DNA of 64,000 nucleotides from Streptomyces paludis (GTDB lineage Bacteria > Actinomycetota > Actinomycetes > Streptomycetales > Streptomycetaceae). A program made the position numbers and the translations under genes. The stretch spans positions 2,418,001 through 2,482,000 of the forward strand of contig NZ_CP031194.1 of NCBI RefSeq assembly GCF_003344965.1, given 5' to 3'. Shown one piece after another: positions 1 through 8,355 of this stretch. The number at the start of each line of letters is the position of its first letter. The first letter of the stretch is position 1. The notes below the pieces were generated by a model. That model was not told where the DNA came from, ran no database searches, and saw only the letters and a program-made list of their open reading frames with translations.

Positions 1-82
1 GCTGCCCAACGACGTGACGGTACGACCCCGCGCTCGCATCGTAGGTATTAGCGACTTCACGTAGCAGCTCTTGTATCCCCAT
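1..82 (-). CDS. 5' end of an unidentified gene, cut by the window edge
   Basis: On the minus strand an ATG at 82 opens a frame that stays open to the window edge (27 codons). It begins MGIQELLREVANTY and continues through a DASAGSYRHVV stretch. It lies 35 bp beyond the stop of the decayed ATP-binding gene and is read in the same direction. The start resembles the N-termini of some actinobacterial restriction-system or hypothetical proteins, but too little is present to assign a family. I call it coding because of its length to the edge, its codon bias and its normal start. Confidence 0.45.
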   Translation of the reverse strand, partial: MGIQELLREVANTYDASAGSYRHVVGQ

Positions 83-117
83 GCACCAAATCTAGAACAG
101 GGCAGCTCCGTTGACGA

Positions 118-725
118 TCACCTTTGCGCGGCACGCCGGGACAACTCCGCTTCGTAGCGGGTCTGGGCGCGGTCCAGGGCTTCGTCCGGGTCGCGGCCGT
201 GGGTGCGGAGCCAGTGGAGGAGGTCGGCGATCATGTTGATCGCCACCTCCTCAGCGATGGCGACGGCGAGTCGTTCGTTGCGACGAGGCCCAACGCCGCC
301 TTGATGGCAGTAGAGGGCAAGGAGAGCTTCCGCCTTGGCTACTTGGGGGCTTCCTGCGTGGTCAGAGGCCGAGTTGAGGTTGGTGGGGAGTTCGCACCAG
401 GTGGTCTTGGACGCTTCTTGGGGGATGACGCCCCAGCGGGCGGCGATGGCGCCCACCAAGGCCATACCCCTGCCCGACCCTTCTTCGGTTGTTGCCGAGA
501 TGAGTGGAGACCGTCAGGGGGGTGGGGGGTTCCGGGGCCGACGTGGGTAATGACGTTGGTTACCAGCTCCGTCACGCAGAGCTGAGCGGTGTCGATCAGC
601 TCCGGCAGGCCCCAGAGGTTCAGATGCAGGCGCAGGACGCGCCGCAGGCCGGCGAGTTCCTCGGCTTCCGCCAGGAAGGGTAGATCCCACCCCTTCCTGG
701 CGATATCGAATCGGCATTTACTCAT
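118..725 (-). pseudogene. Decayed ATP-binding (RsbW/SpoIIAB-like) regulator
   Basis: The N-terminal part (ATG at 725, ribosome site GGGGGTG just upstream) reads as an HATPase_c_2 protein through the N-box LCVTELVTNVITHVGPGT. The C-terminal part (EEGSGRGMALVGAIAARWG and on to the stop at 118) is in another frame. Near 505-530 a C-rich run must lose one base to give the expected TPLTVS continuation. The next roughly 20 residues of the fold (the LRIEVHD strand) are absent. The gene is therefore shifted and internally deleted. Intact relatives are typically about 140-170 aa and form a set with the divergent HTH and DUF397 genes found here. A sequencing error could explain the C-run but not the missing segment. 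Confidence 0.7.
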
Positions 726-735
726 ATCAATCACC

Positions 736-786
736 CCCTGACACGTCGGAACTCTCATTTTGGAACTCCCGGAAGTGTTGTCAGGG
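736..786. promoter_or_regulatory. Divergent control region with 8-bp inverted repeat
   Basis: CCCTGACA at 736-743 is matched by TGTCAGGG at 779-786. Between them are two direct copies of GGAACTC (749-755 and 762-768). It lies between the divergent starts at 725 and 883, so it is a plausible operator for the Scr1-type regulator. No clear -35/-10 pair was identified. Confidence 0.35.
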
Positions 787-882
787 AGCACGCAGGGTTG
801 TCGCGCGCCCCGGCGTGCGCTCTGTTGCTCGGGGCGCGTGGCACCAGGCACGCTCGGGGAGGCCAACGCGGAGGACCCAGAT

Positions 883-1728
883 ATGGCAGTCGGACCAACG
901 ACCAGAAGGCGCCAACTCGGCGCCGCCCTACGGCGACTACGGGAGAAGAAGGGCTTCACGCTGGACGAGGCGGGAGCACTGGTGAACATCTCCAAGGCAA
1001 CCTTGAGCAGGTACGAGACCAAGGAGGGCACCGTCAAATGGCCGGCAGTCGACGCGCTCTGCCGGGGATACGACGCCTCCGAGGACGAGCGGCTCACACT
1101 GGTCGAGTTGGCCAAGGGCGCGAAAATCCGCGGGTGGTGGCGGTCGCTGGCGGATCCGATCCCCGAGTCGATGAACCTCATGCTCGCCCTTGAGGACGAG
1201 GTCGTACGCGAGGATCACTACGCCTGCATGTACGTCCCGGGCCTGCTCCAGACCCGCGCGTACGCGGAGGCTGTGCACCGCGCTTCGGAGATGCGCTGTT
1301 CCGACCAGGAGATCACGCACATGGTCGACATCCGCATGAAACGACAGGAGCTTCTGGCGCGGGACGAGCCGCCGCACGTCTGGGCAGTGATCGATGAGGC
1401 GGTGGTCCGGCGTGTGGTCGGCGGGCGCGATGTCATGCGTGAGCAGGTGCGTTATCTGCTCGATCGGGCGCGCGAGCCGCACATCACCTTCCAGATCCTG
1501 CCGTTCGAGACGGGCGCCCACGCCGCCGCTGTCGGTAGCTTCCTGATTCTCGGTGGCCCCACTCCCGAACTCGACGTCGTGTACGTCGACATCATCGGCG
1601 GTGGCCTGTTCATGGAGAAGCCGGAGGAACTGGCGCGCTATAAGTTGGCGTTCGAGTACCTGCGCGCACAGGCGTTGGACATCGATGCGTCCGTCGCGCT
1701 CCTGAATCGGGTCTGCGAGGAGCTGTAA
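883..1728 (+). CDS. Scr1-family HTH transcriptional regulator (XRE + DUF5753)
   Basis: This 281-aa protein has an N-terminal XRE helix-turn-helix (about residues 8-65, with RRLREKKGFTLDEAG and ISKATLSRYE) and a DUF5753 domain over the rest (YVPGLLQTRAYAEA, VWAVIDEAVVRRVVGG, FQILPFETGAHAA). The start is ATG 883 with GGAGG-like pairing about 10 bases upstream. The open frame extends further upstream but lacks family similarity there. Six bases separate its stop from the DUF397 gene. In Streptomyces these pairs, often with an ATP-binding protein, act in development and antibiotic regulation (the Scr1/WhiJ-type group). Here the ATP-binding partner is broken. Confidence 0.88.
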   Translation: MAVGPTTRRRQLGAALRRLREKKGFTLDEAGALVNISKATLSRYETKEGTVKWPAVDALCRGYDASEDERLTLVELAKGAKIRGWWRSLADPIPESMNLMLALEDEVVREDHYACMYVPGLLQTRAYAEAVHRASEMRCSDQEITHMVDIRMKRQELLARDEPPHVWAVIDEAVVRRVVGGRDVMREQVRYLLDRAREPHITFQILPFETGAHAAAVGSFLILGGPTPELDVVYVDIIGGGLFMEKPEELARYKLAFEYLRAQALDIDASVALLNRVCEEL

Positions 1729-1733
1729 CTGCG

Positions 1734-1964
1734 ATGGATCGCGACAACGCACAGTGGTTCAAGTCGTCGTACAGCGGCGGAAGTGGCACCGAGTGCGTTG
1801 AGGTGGCCGGGCTTCGGGGTGGGGGAGTTGTTGGGGTGCGGGACTCTGGGTGGCTTCGGGGGGAGTCCATAGGCGTGGGGAGTCTCGCTTGGGGGGTGTT
1901 CTTGGGAGGCGTTCGGGGCTCGGGGTTTGGGGCTCGGGGCTCGGGTGGTGATGGAGGCCGTTAG
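1734..1964 (+). CDS. DUF397 small protein
   Basis: A 76-aa product that begins with the DUF397 signature (WFKSSYSGGSGTECVEVA, then VGVRDS) and ends in a glycine-rich tail. The usual C-terminal block, normally an AW-x-F-x-x-G-V pattern, is just recognisable as LAWGVFLGGV. The following 12-15 residues (GSGFGARGSGG) look like low-complexity extension. Translation is probably coupled to the HTH gene 5 bp upstream. DUF397 proteins accompany Scr1/WhiJ-like regulators and are thought to modulate them; a direct role here is inference. Confidence 0.75.
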   Translation: MDRDNAQWFKSSYSGGSGTECVEVAGLRGGGVVGVRDSGWLRGESIGVGSLAWGVFLGGVRGSGFGARGSGGDGGR

Positions 1965-2229
1965 TGAGGCTGGGGTGGGGGGTGGTTCGGTGTTCTGGGG
2001 TTTGAGCTTCGAGGGGCGAGCTCTGTTTGTTTGATTGGTTGGTTACTTTTCCCACCCACCCTCCCTTCCCCTTTGGGCCTGGGCGGCGGGGAAATCTTAC
2101 TTTTTGGAGTCAGGTTGCGACTTTGAGTGATCGACGTTTAGCGTGCCCTCAGACGTAAATGGCCTCCACCTGGTGTTCACAGCACCTGGCAGAGGCCTGA
2201 CCACCGAGATCGAACAAGAGGCGATCCCC

Positions 2230-3150
2230 ATGGCTGACAGCCAGTTTAGTAGTGCCCCGCTCCCCACGCACGTAACTCCCCATCCCATGGCCAGTCCCGG
2301 TTACGGCAAGCGGTCCGTGGACGGGCGAGGTAGGGGTTCCGGGGGTGAGTTCGGTGGGCTGCCCGCTCGCGAGGCGTCCATTGCCGGGTTCATCGACCGG
2401 TTGCCCGAGGGTGCCGATATTTCTGTGAAGGCCCTGGCCAAAGTGCTGGACTACGGGCAGTGCGCGCTGCGTACGGCCCTCAACCGGCTTCAGCGGGAAG
2501 GGTACTTACGGCGGGGGCGTGAGCATCTGGTGGGGGAGGGTGGGGCTCGGTGGGTTACCCGTACGTGGTTCTCGCCCGTCGCCCGGGATGACTCCTGGTG
2601 GGTGTCCTTCATCTCCGGAGACGTACCCGGAGATGTACCCGGAGACGCTGTCGTTGATGTTCCTGCTGCCCTCCCCGAACCGGGGCCCCGGCGCTCCCGC
2701 GCTTACGCCGTGCTCGCCTCCGTCGGGTTGCGGAACCCGGCCGTGACGCTGTCCGCCGCCGACTGCGCGGCGCTGGAGCCCCTGGCCGCCGAGTGGTTCG
2801 TGCGAGGCGCCGGCGAGGAAGATGTTCTGCGTGCCCTTACGAATGGGCTGCCCCTTCCTGTGCATCATCCGGCCGGGCTGGTCCGGGCTCGGCTCTCCTC
2901 CAAGTTGCCTCCCGAGGCCCCATTGGTTGCTCGGGAAAGTGCTGTGCGGCCGCCTCTGCGGGTCATGGAGTGCTCCAAGTGCCGTGCTCCTGGGCGGCCC
3001 GAGGCGCTGGTGGGTGGTGAGTGTGGCGAGTGCCGGGGGCTGGCCGTGTCCGTACCGCGCCCCGCGCCCCTTTCGCCGGAGGGGGTTCGGGCGCGTGTCG
3101 CCGAGGTCAGGGCCGCCGGTGCGCTCGGGGCGCGGGCGGGTCGTGCCTGA
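2230..3150 (+). CDS. Winged-helix DNA-binding protein with C-terminal zinc-ribbon-like motif
   Basis: The start is ATG 2230 with AAGAGG nine bases upstream; upstream codons in frame lack bias. The protein has 306 aa. Residues about 35-95 form a MarR/RepL-like winged helix (VKALAKVLDYGQCALRTALN, LQREGYLRRGRE). A short DVPGDVPGD repeat follows, made by two near-identical 12-bp units around 2620-2645. Residues about 248-268 hold a CxxC...CxxC pair (CSKC, CGEC), so a small zinc ribbon is likely. Proteins of this layout are widespread in Streptomyces without assigned function. The gene ends 7 bp from a convergent gene. Confidence 0.75.
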   Translation: MADSQFSSAPLPTHVTPHPMASPGYGKRSVDGRGRGSGGEFGGLPAREASIAGFIDRLPEGADISVKALAKVLDYGQCALRTALNRLQREGYLRRGREHLVGEGGARWVTRTWFSPVARDDSWWVSFISGDVPGDVPGDAVVDVPAALPEPGPRRSRAYAVLASVGLRNPAVTLSAADCAALEPLAAEWFVRGAGEEDVLRALTNGLPLPVHHPAGLVRARLSSKLPPEAPLVARESAVRPPLRVMECSKCRAPGRPEALVGGECGECRGLAVSVPRPAPLSPEGVRARVAEVRAAGALGARAGRA

Positions 3151-3157
3151 GGTGTTG

Positions 3158-4246
3158 CTATTTGTAGGGGCGGATTACTACGTTTGGGCGGTCTGGTCTT
3201 GATTTGGCTTGGCGTAGTTTGGCGGTGACTGCGGCTACCAGTAGTTGCGGCTGGTCTCGGATCAGGGCGGGGACCGCGCTGATTACGTCGATGCCGTGCG
3301 CTTCCATGAGCATTCGGCGGCGGAGGGTGGCGCGGTACTGGGATACGCCTTGGTGGAACTGTTCGGAGTCGACTTCCAGTGCCACTCCCGCGAAGGCCCA
3401 GTACGCGTCCGGGCGGGCGAGGAAGGTGCCTGTCGGGGTGAGGAGGGTCGGGTTCCAGAGGGCTTCGGGGACGCCGGCGGCGCGGAGGGTGTCGCGGGCC
3501 TCGCCCTCGGCGATCGAGCTGACTCCGACCCGGAGTTCGTCCATCACCGCGCGCACCGCCGGATTGCGCAGGGCGTGCGAGGCGTGGAGTTCGGCGCGGA
3601 GGTCATCCGGGTGGCAGGGGCACCTCTGGACGGTCGCCGCGAGGATCGCCCGGACGCGCTCCTTGCACGGTTCGTACGCGGCGAAGTCGGAGGCCGCGCG
3701 GACCGGGCGTACGCAGGGGATTCCCTCGACCAGCAGCGTCGGCGGCCAGCGGCTGGTGCGGCGCAGCCGTACGTACGACTGGTCGCGCAAACCCCGGCGC
3801 GCGCCGATCAGGACATCGGCGCGGCCGTCGCTCGCGTCCCGTACCCCGTACAGCGACAGCGCCGCCTCGCCGGTCAGGACTGCCGTCCGGTCGCGCATGG
3901 CCGCTCCGGGGGCGCCGCGGGCGTCGGCGTCGGGACCCTTGCCGTTCTCCGCGTAGAGAACCGCCGCCAGCAGCCTCTGGCGCGGGGTCGGTTCGCCCGT
4001 CTGTATCAGGATCACCCCCGGCAGCGGGCGCTGCCACGGGCCGCCCGGCCTGCATCTGCGCGCGGCGGTGCCGGCCGAGAGGCCGGCTGTCCGCAGCTGG
4101 CGGCTGTTCGCCAGCCGCTGCTGCGTACGGGAGAGGTGGGCGATCGCCTCGTCGGCGGTCGTTCGTCGGATCGTTGGCGTGCGGATCGTTGCCGTGTGGA
4201 TCTTTGGGGTGCGGGGGGTATCTGTGAGCTTGAGTTTTTCTGTCAT
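3158..4246 (-). CDS. AbiEi-like HTH protein with DUF559/Vsr-type nuclease-fold C-terminus
   Basis: A 362-aa protein. Residues about 40-90 resemble the AbiEi antitoxin N-terminal winged helix common in actinobacteria ([30 protein letters not shown]). The C-terminal 75 residues resemble DUF559/PD-(D/E)XK-like endonuclease folds ([28 protein letters not shown]). No toxin gene is adjacent, so a toxin-antitoxin role is not supported. The first 30 residues contain a (P/A)(K/T)I(H/R)T pentapeptide repeat from a 15-bp DNA repeat. An internal start beyond the repeat cannot be excluded, but no better ribosome site is evident. Confidence 0.65.
   Translation of the reverse strand: MTEKLKLTDTPRTPKIHTATIRTPTIRRTTADEAIAHLSRTQQRLANSRQLRTAGLSAGTAARRCRPGGPWQRPLPGVILIQTGEPTPRQRLLAAVLYAENGKGPDADARGAPGAAMRDRTAVLTGEAALSLYGVRDASDGRADVLIGARRGLRDQSYVRLRRTSRWPPTLLVEGIPCVRPVRAASDFAAYEPCKERVRAILAATVQRCPCHPDDLRAELHASHALRNPAVRAVMDELRVGVSSIAEGEARDTLRAAGVPEALWNPTLLTPTGTFLARPDAYWAFAGVALEVDSEQFHQGVSQYRATLRRRMLMEAHGIDVISAVPALIRDQPQLLVAAVTAKLRQAKSRPDRPNVVIRPYK
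4168..4212. repeat. 15-bp tandem repeat, three copies, inside a gene
   Basis: Three abutting units beginning GGATC(G/T)TTG occur at 4168-4182, 4183-4197 and 4198-4212. They encode the pentapeptide repeat near the N-terminus of the AbiEi-like protein, so changes in copy number would keep the frame. Confidence 0.8.
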
Positions 4247-4324
4247 GAGGAGTCTGTGCCCGCCTCACACCCCGAACGGACATCTATTGGCTCGTTGTCA
4301 CGATCTCTTGTGTCCTCAGGTGCG

Positions 4325-5317
4325 TTACGCGTCCGTTCCGCCGTCCGCCCATACCTGGATGTGGTCCTGCTCCAGCTCCAGCATCACCCGCTGCTCCATG
4401 CCCAGCGCCGCCGTGTACTCCGTAGGCAGCTGCAGCCGCCCGGCCCGGTCCAGCATCGCGTACTCCCGGGCCACCACCGACTCCTGGCCCTCGGCGTCGA
4501 TCTCCGTACGCCGCAGGACCTCGGACGACGTCCGGCCGTCGCGGATCGCGACCGTACGGCGGACCTCGCTCTCCACCGCCTGGTCGTGTGTGACGATCAC
4601 GATCGTCGTCCCCAGCTCCTCGTTGGCCCGGCGGAACGCCGCGAAGACCTCCTCCCCCGTCACCGAGTCCAGCTCACCGGTCGGCTCGTCGGCGAGCAGT
4701 ACGGAAGGCGAGTTGGCCAGGGCCACGGCGATCGCGACGCGCTGCTGCTGGCCTCCGGAGAGCTGCCCCGGGCGGCGGTCGGCGCAGTCGCTGACTCCCA
4801 GCATCGCCAGCAGGTCCTTCGTCCGCTCCCCCTTCGTCCCCTTCGCCGCGCTCCGTCGGGCACCGCCGCGCCCTCGCAGCTGCATCGGGAGAGCGACGTT
4901 CTGGCGTGCTGTCAGGTAGGGGAGCAGATTGCGGCTCGTCTGCTGCCAGACGAAACCGACCACCTCACGGCGGTAGTTCAGCCGCACCTTCGCGTCCATC
5001 GCGAGCAGATCCCGGCCCGCGACCCTGGCCGCCCCGGCGGTCGGGACGTCCAGGCCCGCCAGGATGTTCATCAGCGTCGACTTCCCGCTGCCGGACGCGC
5101 CGACCAGGGCCATCAACTCGCCCTCCTGGACCGTGAGATCCAGCCCCTGGAGCGCCTGCACCTCGACACCGTCCGTGGTGAAGACGCGGACCAGCCGGTC
5201 ACAGGTGATCAGCGCGTCATGCCCGTACGAGGGACGGTCCCGGTGCGCCGCCGCGCGTCGTTCCAGCTCGGTGAGGGTGGGCGGAAGGGGGGATTTCGGT
5301 TGTTCCCGGTCCGTCAT
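4325..5317 (-). CDS. ABC transporter ATP-binding protein, LolD/MacB type
   Basis: A 330-aa ATPase: Walker [10 protein letters not shown] (about residues 73-81), Q-loop WQQTSRN, signature LSGGQQQR, Walker [10 protein letters not shown] and H-switch VTHDQ. The C-terminal 70 residues ([10 protein letters not shown]) extend beyond the usual 230-aa subunit and look like a small AbrB-like or regulatory tail; this is inference. The start is ATG 5317, overlapping the stop of the permease gene in an ATGA junction. An upstream in-frame start would run into the permease coding region. It most likely powers the two FtsX-like permeases upstream. Confidence 0.9.
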   Translation of the reverse strand: MTDREQPKSPLPPTLTELERRAAAHRDRPSYGHDALITCDRLVRVFTTDGVEVQALQGLDLTVQEGELMALVGASGSGKSTLMNILAGLDVPTAGAARVAGRDLLAMDAKVRLNYRREVVGFVWQQTSRNLLPYLTARQNVALPMQLRGRGGARRSAAKGTKGERTKDLLAMLGVSDCADRRPGQLSGGQQQRVAIAVALANSPSVLLADEPTGELDSVTGEEVFAAFRRANEELGTTIVIVTHDQAVESEVRRTVAIRDGRTSSEVLRRTEIDAEGQESVVAREYAMLDRAGRLQLPTEYTAALGMEQRVMLELEQDHIQVWADGGTDA

Positions 5318-8300
5318 CTTGAATCTCCCGCCCTCAGCTCCGTCATCGATCCGCGTCTGCCCGCCCACCACGCCTGCCCGGCGGCCACCGCCCCCGCCAG
5401 GACCAGCACGCCGACCGCCGGCAGCACCAGCGACCACACGTCCGTACCCAGCGACACACCACCCACCAGGGCCCCGGTCCCCGACCCCGACCCCGATCCC
5501 ACGGCGAGCTGCGCCAGATCGATACCGGGAGCCAGCAGCCGGACCGTGGCCCAGCCGACGAGCACGCCGCCGCCCGCCGCGAGCAGCGCCTGGGGCAGCG
5601 CCTCCAGACCCAGCAGCAGGCGGCCCTGGCCGTTGCTCAGGCCCATGGTGCGCAGCCGGGCCAGCAGGGCGGTCCGTTCCCGCGTGGAGTGCAGGAAGGA
5701 GAGGAAGAGGGTGATGACCGCGTAGACCGCGCCGGCCAGTACGGCTACGGCGTAGATCCGCTCGGCACCCGACTGGAGCGGCGACGCCGTGAACGCCGCC
5801 CGTTCCGTACTCAGCAGGGTCACTTCCGAAGCCGATGCCGAAGCCGAAGCCGAAGCCGAAGGCTGAGGCTGGTCCTGTGGCGTCGCCGCCGCCTTCAGCT
5901 TCCCTCCGTCCAGCCCCTCTCCCGTGACCAGCAACGTCGTCGGTGCCGCCGCCGGCAGGCCCCCGGCGTCCACCAGCAGGAAGTCGGTGCGGGGAGCGGC
6001 CGGGGTGCCGGACCGGACCGTGGTGATCCGTACGGTCACCTCGCCCTCCGGCAGGACGATCCGCCGCGACCCGGTGCCCAGCCGCTCGGCGGTGGCCGGG
6101 GACGCCACGGCGTCGAGCACCCCGCCCCGACCGTCGCCCGCCTTCAGCGCCCCGGCCGGGAACGCTCCGAGCTGCTGCTGCCGGGCCAGCCTGGTGTACG
6201 AGTCCGGCTCCACGCCGATCAGCGTGACCAGCTTCTCCTTCTCGGCCGAAGACGTTGACGTTGACGCCGGTGCGGCTCCGCTTACCGGCCTCGCCGATTC
6301 GATCCGTACGGCCGTCACCTCCCGTACGCCCCCCACCCGCCGCACCGCCCCTTCCGCCCCGGCCGGCAGCGGCAGGCTGTCGCCCGGTGTGGAGATCCGC
6401 GCGTCCGCGCCCACCGCGAGCAGCGCGACCCGGTCGCGCGCGTCCGTGATCCCCGCCAGTACGGAACCGCCGAACGCCGCCGTCGTCAGCGCGACGATCA
6501 GCGCCAGCAGCGGTGCCGCGGCCGTCGACGAGGACGAGCGGCCCGCGCGCGCCAACGCCAGGAAGCCGACCACCCCGCGCAAGCGCGCCACCGGGCGCAC
6601 CGCGTACCGCAGGGGCAGCGGATACAGCCGTACGAGGACGAAGGCGGCGATCAGCGCGACCAGCACGGGAGCCGCGCTCACCAGCAGGTCACCCGCCCCG
6701 CCGCCGGAAGCCCTGGACTCGGACGAGCTGGAAGCCCCGGACGTCCCCCTGCCGCGCAGCGCGACCACCGAGGCAACGGCCAGGAGCAGCAGGGTCAGTT
6801 CCGCGACGTTACGGCGCCGGCTCGGCCGCGCCGCCGCGAGGTCGTCGCGGTCCCCGTACGCGCGCGCCCTGCGGAGCGGCAGCAGGGCCCGGACCGGCAG
6901 CGCCGCGCAGGCGATCAGCGCGACGGCGGACGCACCGTACACGGCGGGCAGCAGCCGCACCCCGCCTCCTCCGCTCCCGCCGCCGCCCCCGTCCACCAGG
7001 AGCACCGCCAGCAGCAGCCCGGCTCCGGCGGCGGGCAGCACGATCACGGCGGTCTCGGCGAGCAGCCGTCCGCCGATGCCGGTCAGGGAGCCGCCGCGCG
7101 CACGCAGCAGGGCGAGTTCGGCGGCGCGGCCCGTGGCTATCAGTCCGCCAGCCATCGCGAGCACGACCGCCGCGACCGTGCCCGCCCCGACGGCCGCGAC
7201 GGTGACGATGCGCGCGATCTCCTCGCGGGTCGCGAGATGGGAGCCGACGACCGCGCCGAGACCGCTCTCCACCTCCGCGTTCCCGCCCGCGATCTCCCGC
7301 ATCCGCAGCAGGCCGGGGCCGTCTTCGAGGGACGCGATCCGCCGTACCAGCTCCGGGGCGTCCGCCGCCGTCAGCCCTCCGGTGTCGGGGGCGAAGCGCC
7401 AGTACTTCTCCGAGTCCGTACGTGTGCCGAGGAGCGCGGGCGCGGCGCCGGGCGCCAGCAGGAGGCCCGCCTCCCAGCGGTACTCCGGCGGCTTGGCCGA
7501 TGTCGCGGTCAGCCCCGGGGTGCGCAGAAGCGGTTCGGCGGCCCAGTAACTTCCTTCCGGGTTACGGGGTTCGACGATGCCCGTGATCCGTACGGAGAGG
7601 GCCGGGGCCCCGGTGACATCGTTCAGTGCCAGTACGGTGCCGACGCGCAGCCGTAGTTCGCGCGCGGTCTCCGTGGTCACGGCGGCCTCCACCACCTTCG
7701 TCCGCGCGTCCACGGACGAGGACAGCGACGAAGACGCGGAAGCGGAAGCGGAAGCGGACGGCAGCCGTCCGCTCCGTACGGTGGCGTGGGCGGCCAGCTC
7801 CGACTGCGTGGCCAGCGTGAACCGGGGCGGGATCCCGTCTGGACGCGGCAGCCAGCGGTCCTTGCCGATCAGCGGCTCGCCGGTCCGTACCCCGTACGCG
7901 GACTGGGTGAGGTCGACGCGCAGCGGGTCCGCCAGCCGCGTCAGCGCCTGCCGGTACACGGCGGCGAGCGCCTCGGGGCGCATCGCGGCCACCCGGGCCT
8001 CCTCGGGCAGCTCCAGGCCCGCCTGGGGAGCGGTCAATTGCAGTACGGTGCCGGTCACCGGGGCGCCGGCGATCTCGCGCCGCAGCCCTTCGCTCTCGTA
8101 CGCGTCGACGGCCCTCGGGAAGGCGGCGGCGAGGAAGGCCGTGAGCAGGACGAGCGCCCCAAGGGCGGCGGCAGCGCCGGGGGCCGTACGCAGCCGGGTG
8201 CGCACCCACGGCGCTACGGCGCGCTCGGCACGTGCGCCGTCCTCGCGCGCGCCTTCCACGCGTACGCCGTCCGCGCGCGTGTCATCCACACGTACGCCAT

Positions 8301-8355
8301 CCGCGCGCGTGTCGCCCTCGTACGCGCCCCCGCTCCGTGCGTCGTCGCCCGCCAT
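5314..8355 (-). CDS. FtsX-like ABC permease, large
   Basis: A 1,013-aa membrane protein of the FtsX/MacB permease family. It has one N-terminal membrane helix (about 62-84), a large extracytoplasmic region, helix clusters in the middle and a C-terminal three-helix FtsX core (YAVAVLAGAVYAVITLF, LARLRTMGLS). The extracellular loops hold Ser-Ala runs made by GAAGCC-type hexamer repeats around 5830-5862 and 7738-7760. The first 35 residues contain three copies of a decapeptide. ATG 8355 shares one base with the stop of the upstream permease and the downstream ATPase overlaps by ATGA, so the three genes are one operon. Substrate unknown; the family exports lipoproteins, peptides or macrolides, or signals across the membrane. 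Confidence 0.88.
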   Translation of the reverse strand: MAGDDARSGGAYEGDTRADGVRVDDTRADGVRVEGAREDGARAERAVAPWVRTRLRTAPGAAAALGALVLLTAFLAAAFPRAVDAYESEGLRREIAGAPVTGTVLQLTAPQAGLELPEEARVAAMRPEALAAVYRQALTRLADPLRVDLTQSAYGVRTGEPLIGKDRWLPRPDGIPPRFTLATQSELAAHATVRSGRLPSASASASASSSLSSSVDARTKVVEAAVTTETARELRLRVGTVLALNDVTGAPALSVRITGIVEPRNPEGSYWAAEPLLRTPGLTATSAKPPEYRWEAGLLLAPGAAPALLGTRTDSEKYWRFAPDTGGLTAADAPELVRRIASLEDGPGLLRMREIAGGNAEVESGLGAVVGSHLATREEIARIVTVAAVGAGTVAAVVLAMAGGLIATGRAAELALLRARGGSLTGIGGRLLAETAVIVLPAAGAGLLLAVLLVDGGGGGSGGGGVRLLPAVYGASAVALIACAALPVRALLPLRRARAYGDRDDLAAARPSRRRNVAELTLLLLAVASVVALRGRGTSGASSSSESRASGGGAGDLLVSAAPVLVALIAAFVLVRLYPLPLRYAVRPVARLRGVVGFLALARAGRSSSSTAAAPLLALIVALTTAAFGGSVLAGITDARDRVALLAVGADARISTPGDSLPLPAGAEGAVRRVGGVREVTAVRIESARPVSGAAPASTSTSSAEKEKLVTLIGVEPDSYTRLARQQQLGAFPAGALKAGDGRGGVLDAVASPATAERLGTGSRRIVLPEGEVTVRITTVRSGTPAAPRTDFLLVDAGGLPAAAPTTLLVTGEGLDGGKLKAAATPQDQPQPSASASASASASEVTLLSTERAAFTASPLQSGAERIYAVAVLAGAVYAVITLFLSFLHSTRERTALLARLRTMGLSNGQGRLLLGLEALPQALLAAGGGVLVGWATVRLLAPGIDLAQLAVGSGSGSGTGALVGGVSLGTDVWSLVLPAVGVLVLAGAVAAGQAWWAGRRGSMTELRAGDSR
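8221..8310. repeat. 30-bp tandem repeat (three copies) at the permease N-terminus
   Basis: Units at 8221-8250 (degenerate), 8251-8280 and 8281-8310 share the core CGTACGCC(G/A)TCCGCGCGCGT. They encode a decapeptide of the form TRADGVRV(D/E)(D/G) in the cytoplasmic N-terminus. Confidence 0.8.

Noticed and set aside
3158..4246. Type IV toxin-antitoxin system
   Set aside because: Only an AbiEi-like domain is present; no AbiEii-like nucleotidyltransferase toxin is adjacent.
3245..5725. An 826-codon plus-strand open frame opposite the AbiEi-like and ABC ATPase genes
   Set aside because: It is a GC-bias shadow: the minus-strand frames carry intact Walker and HTH motifs, and this frame has no family similarity.
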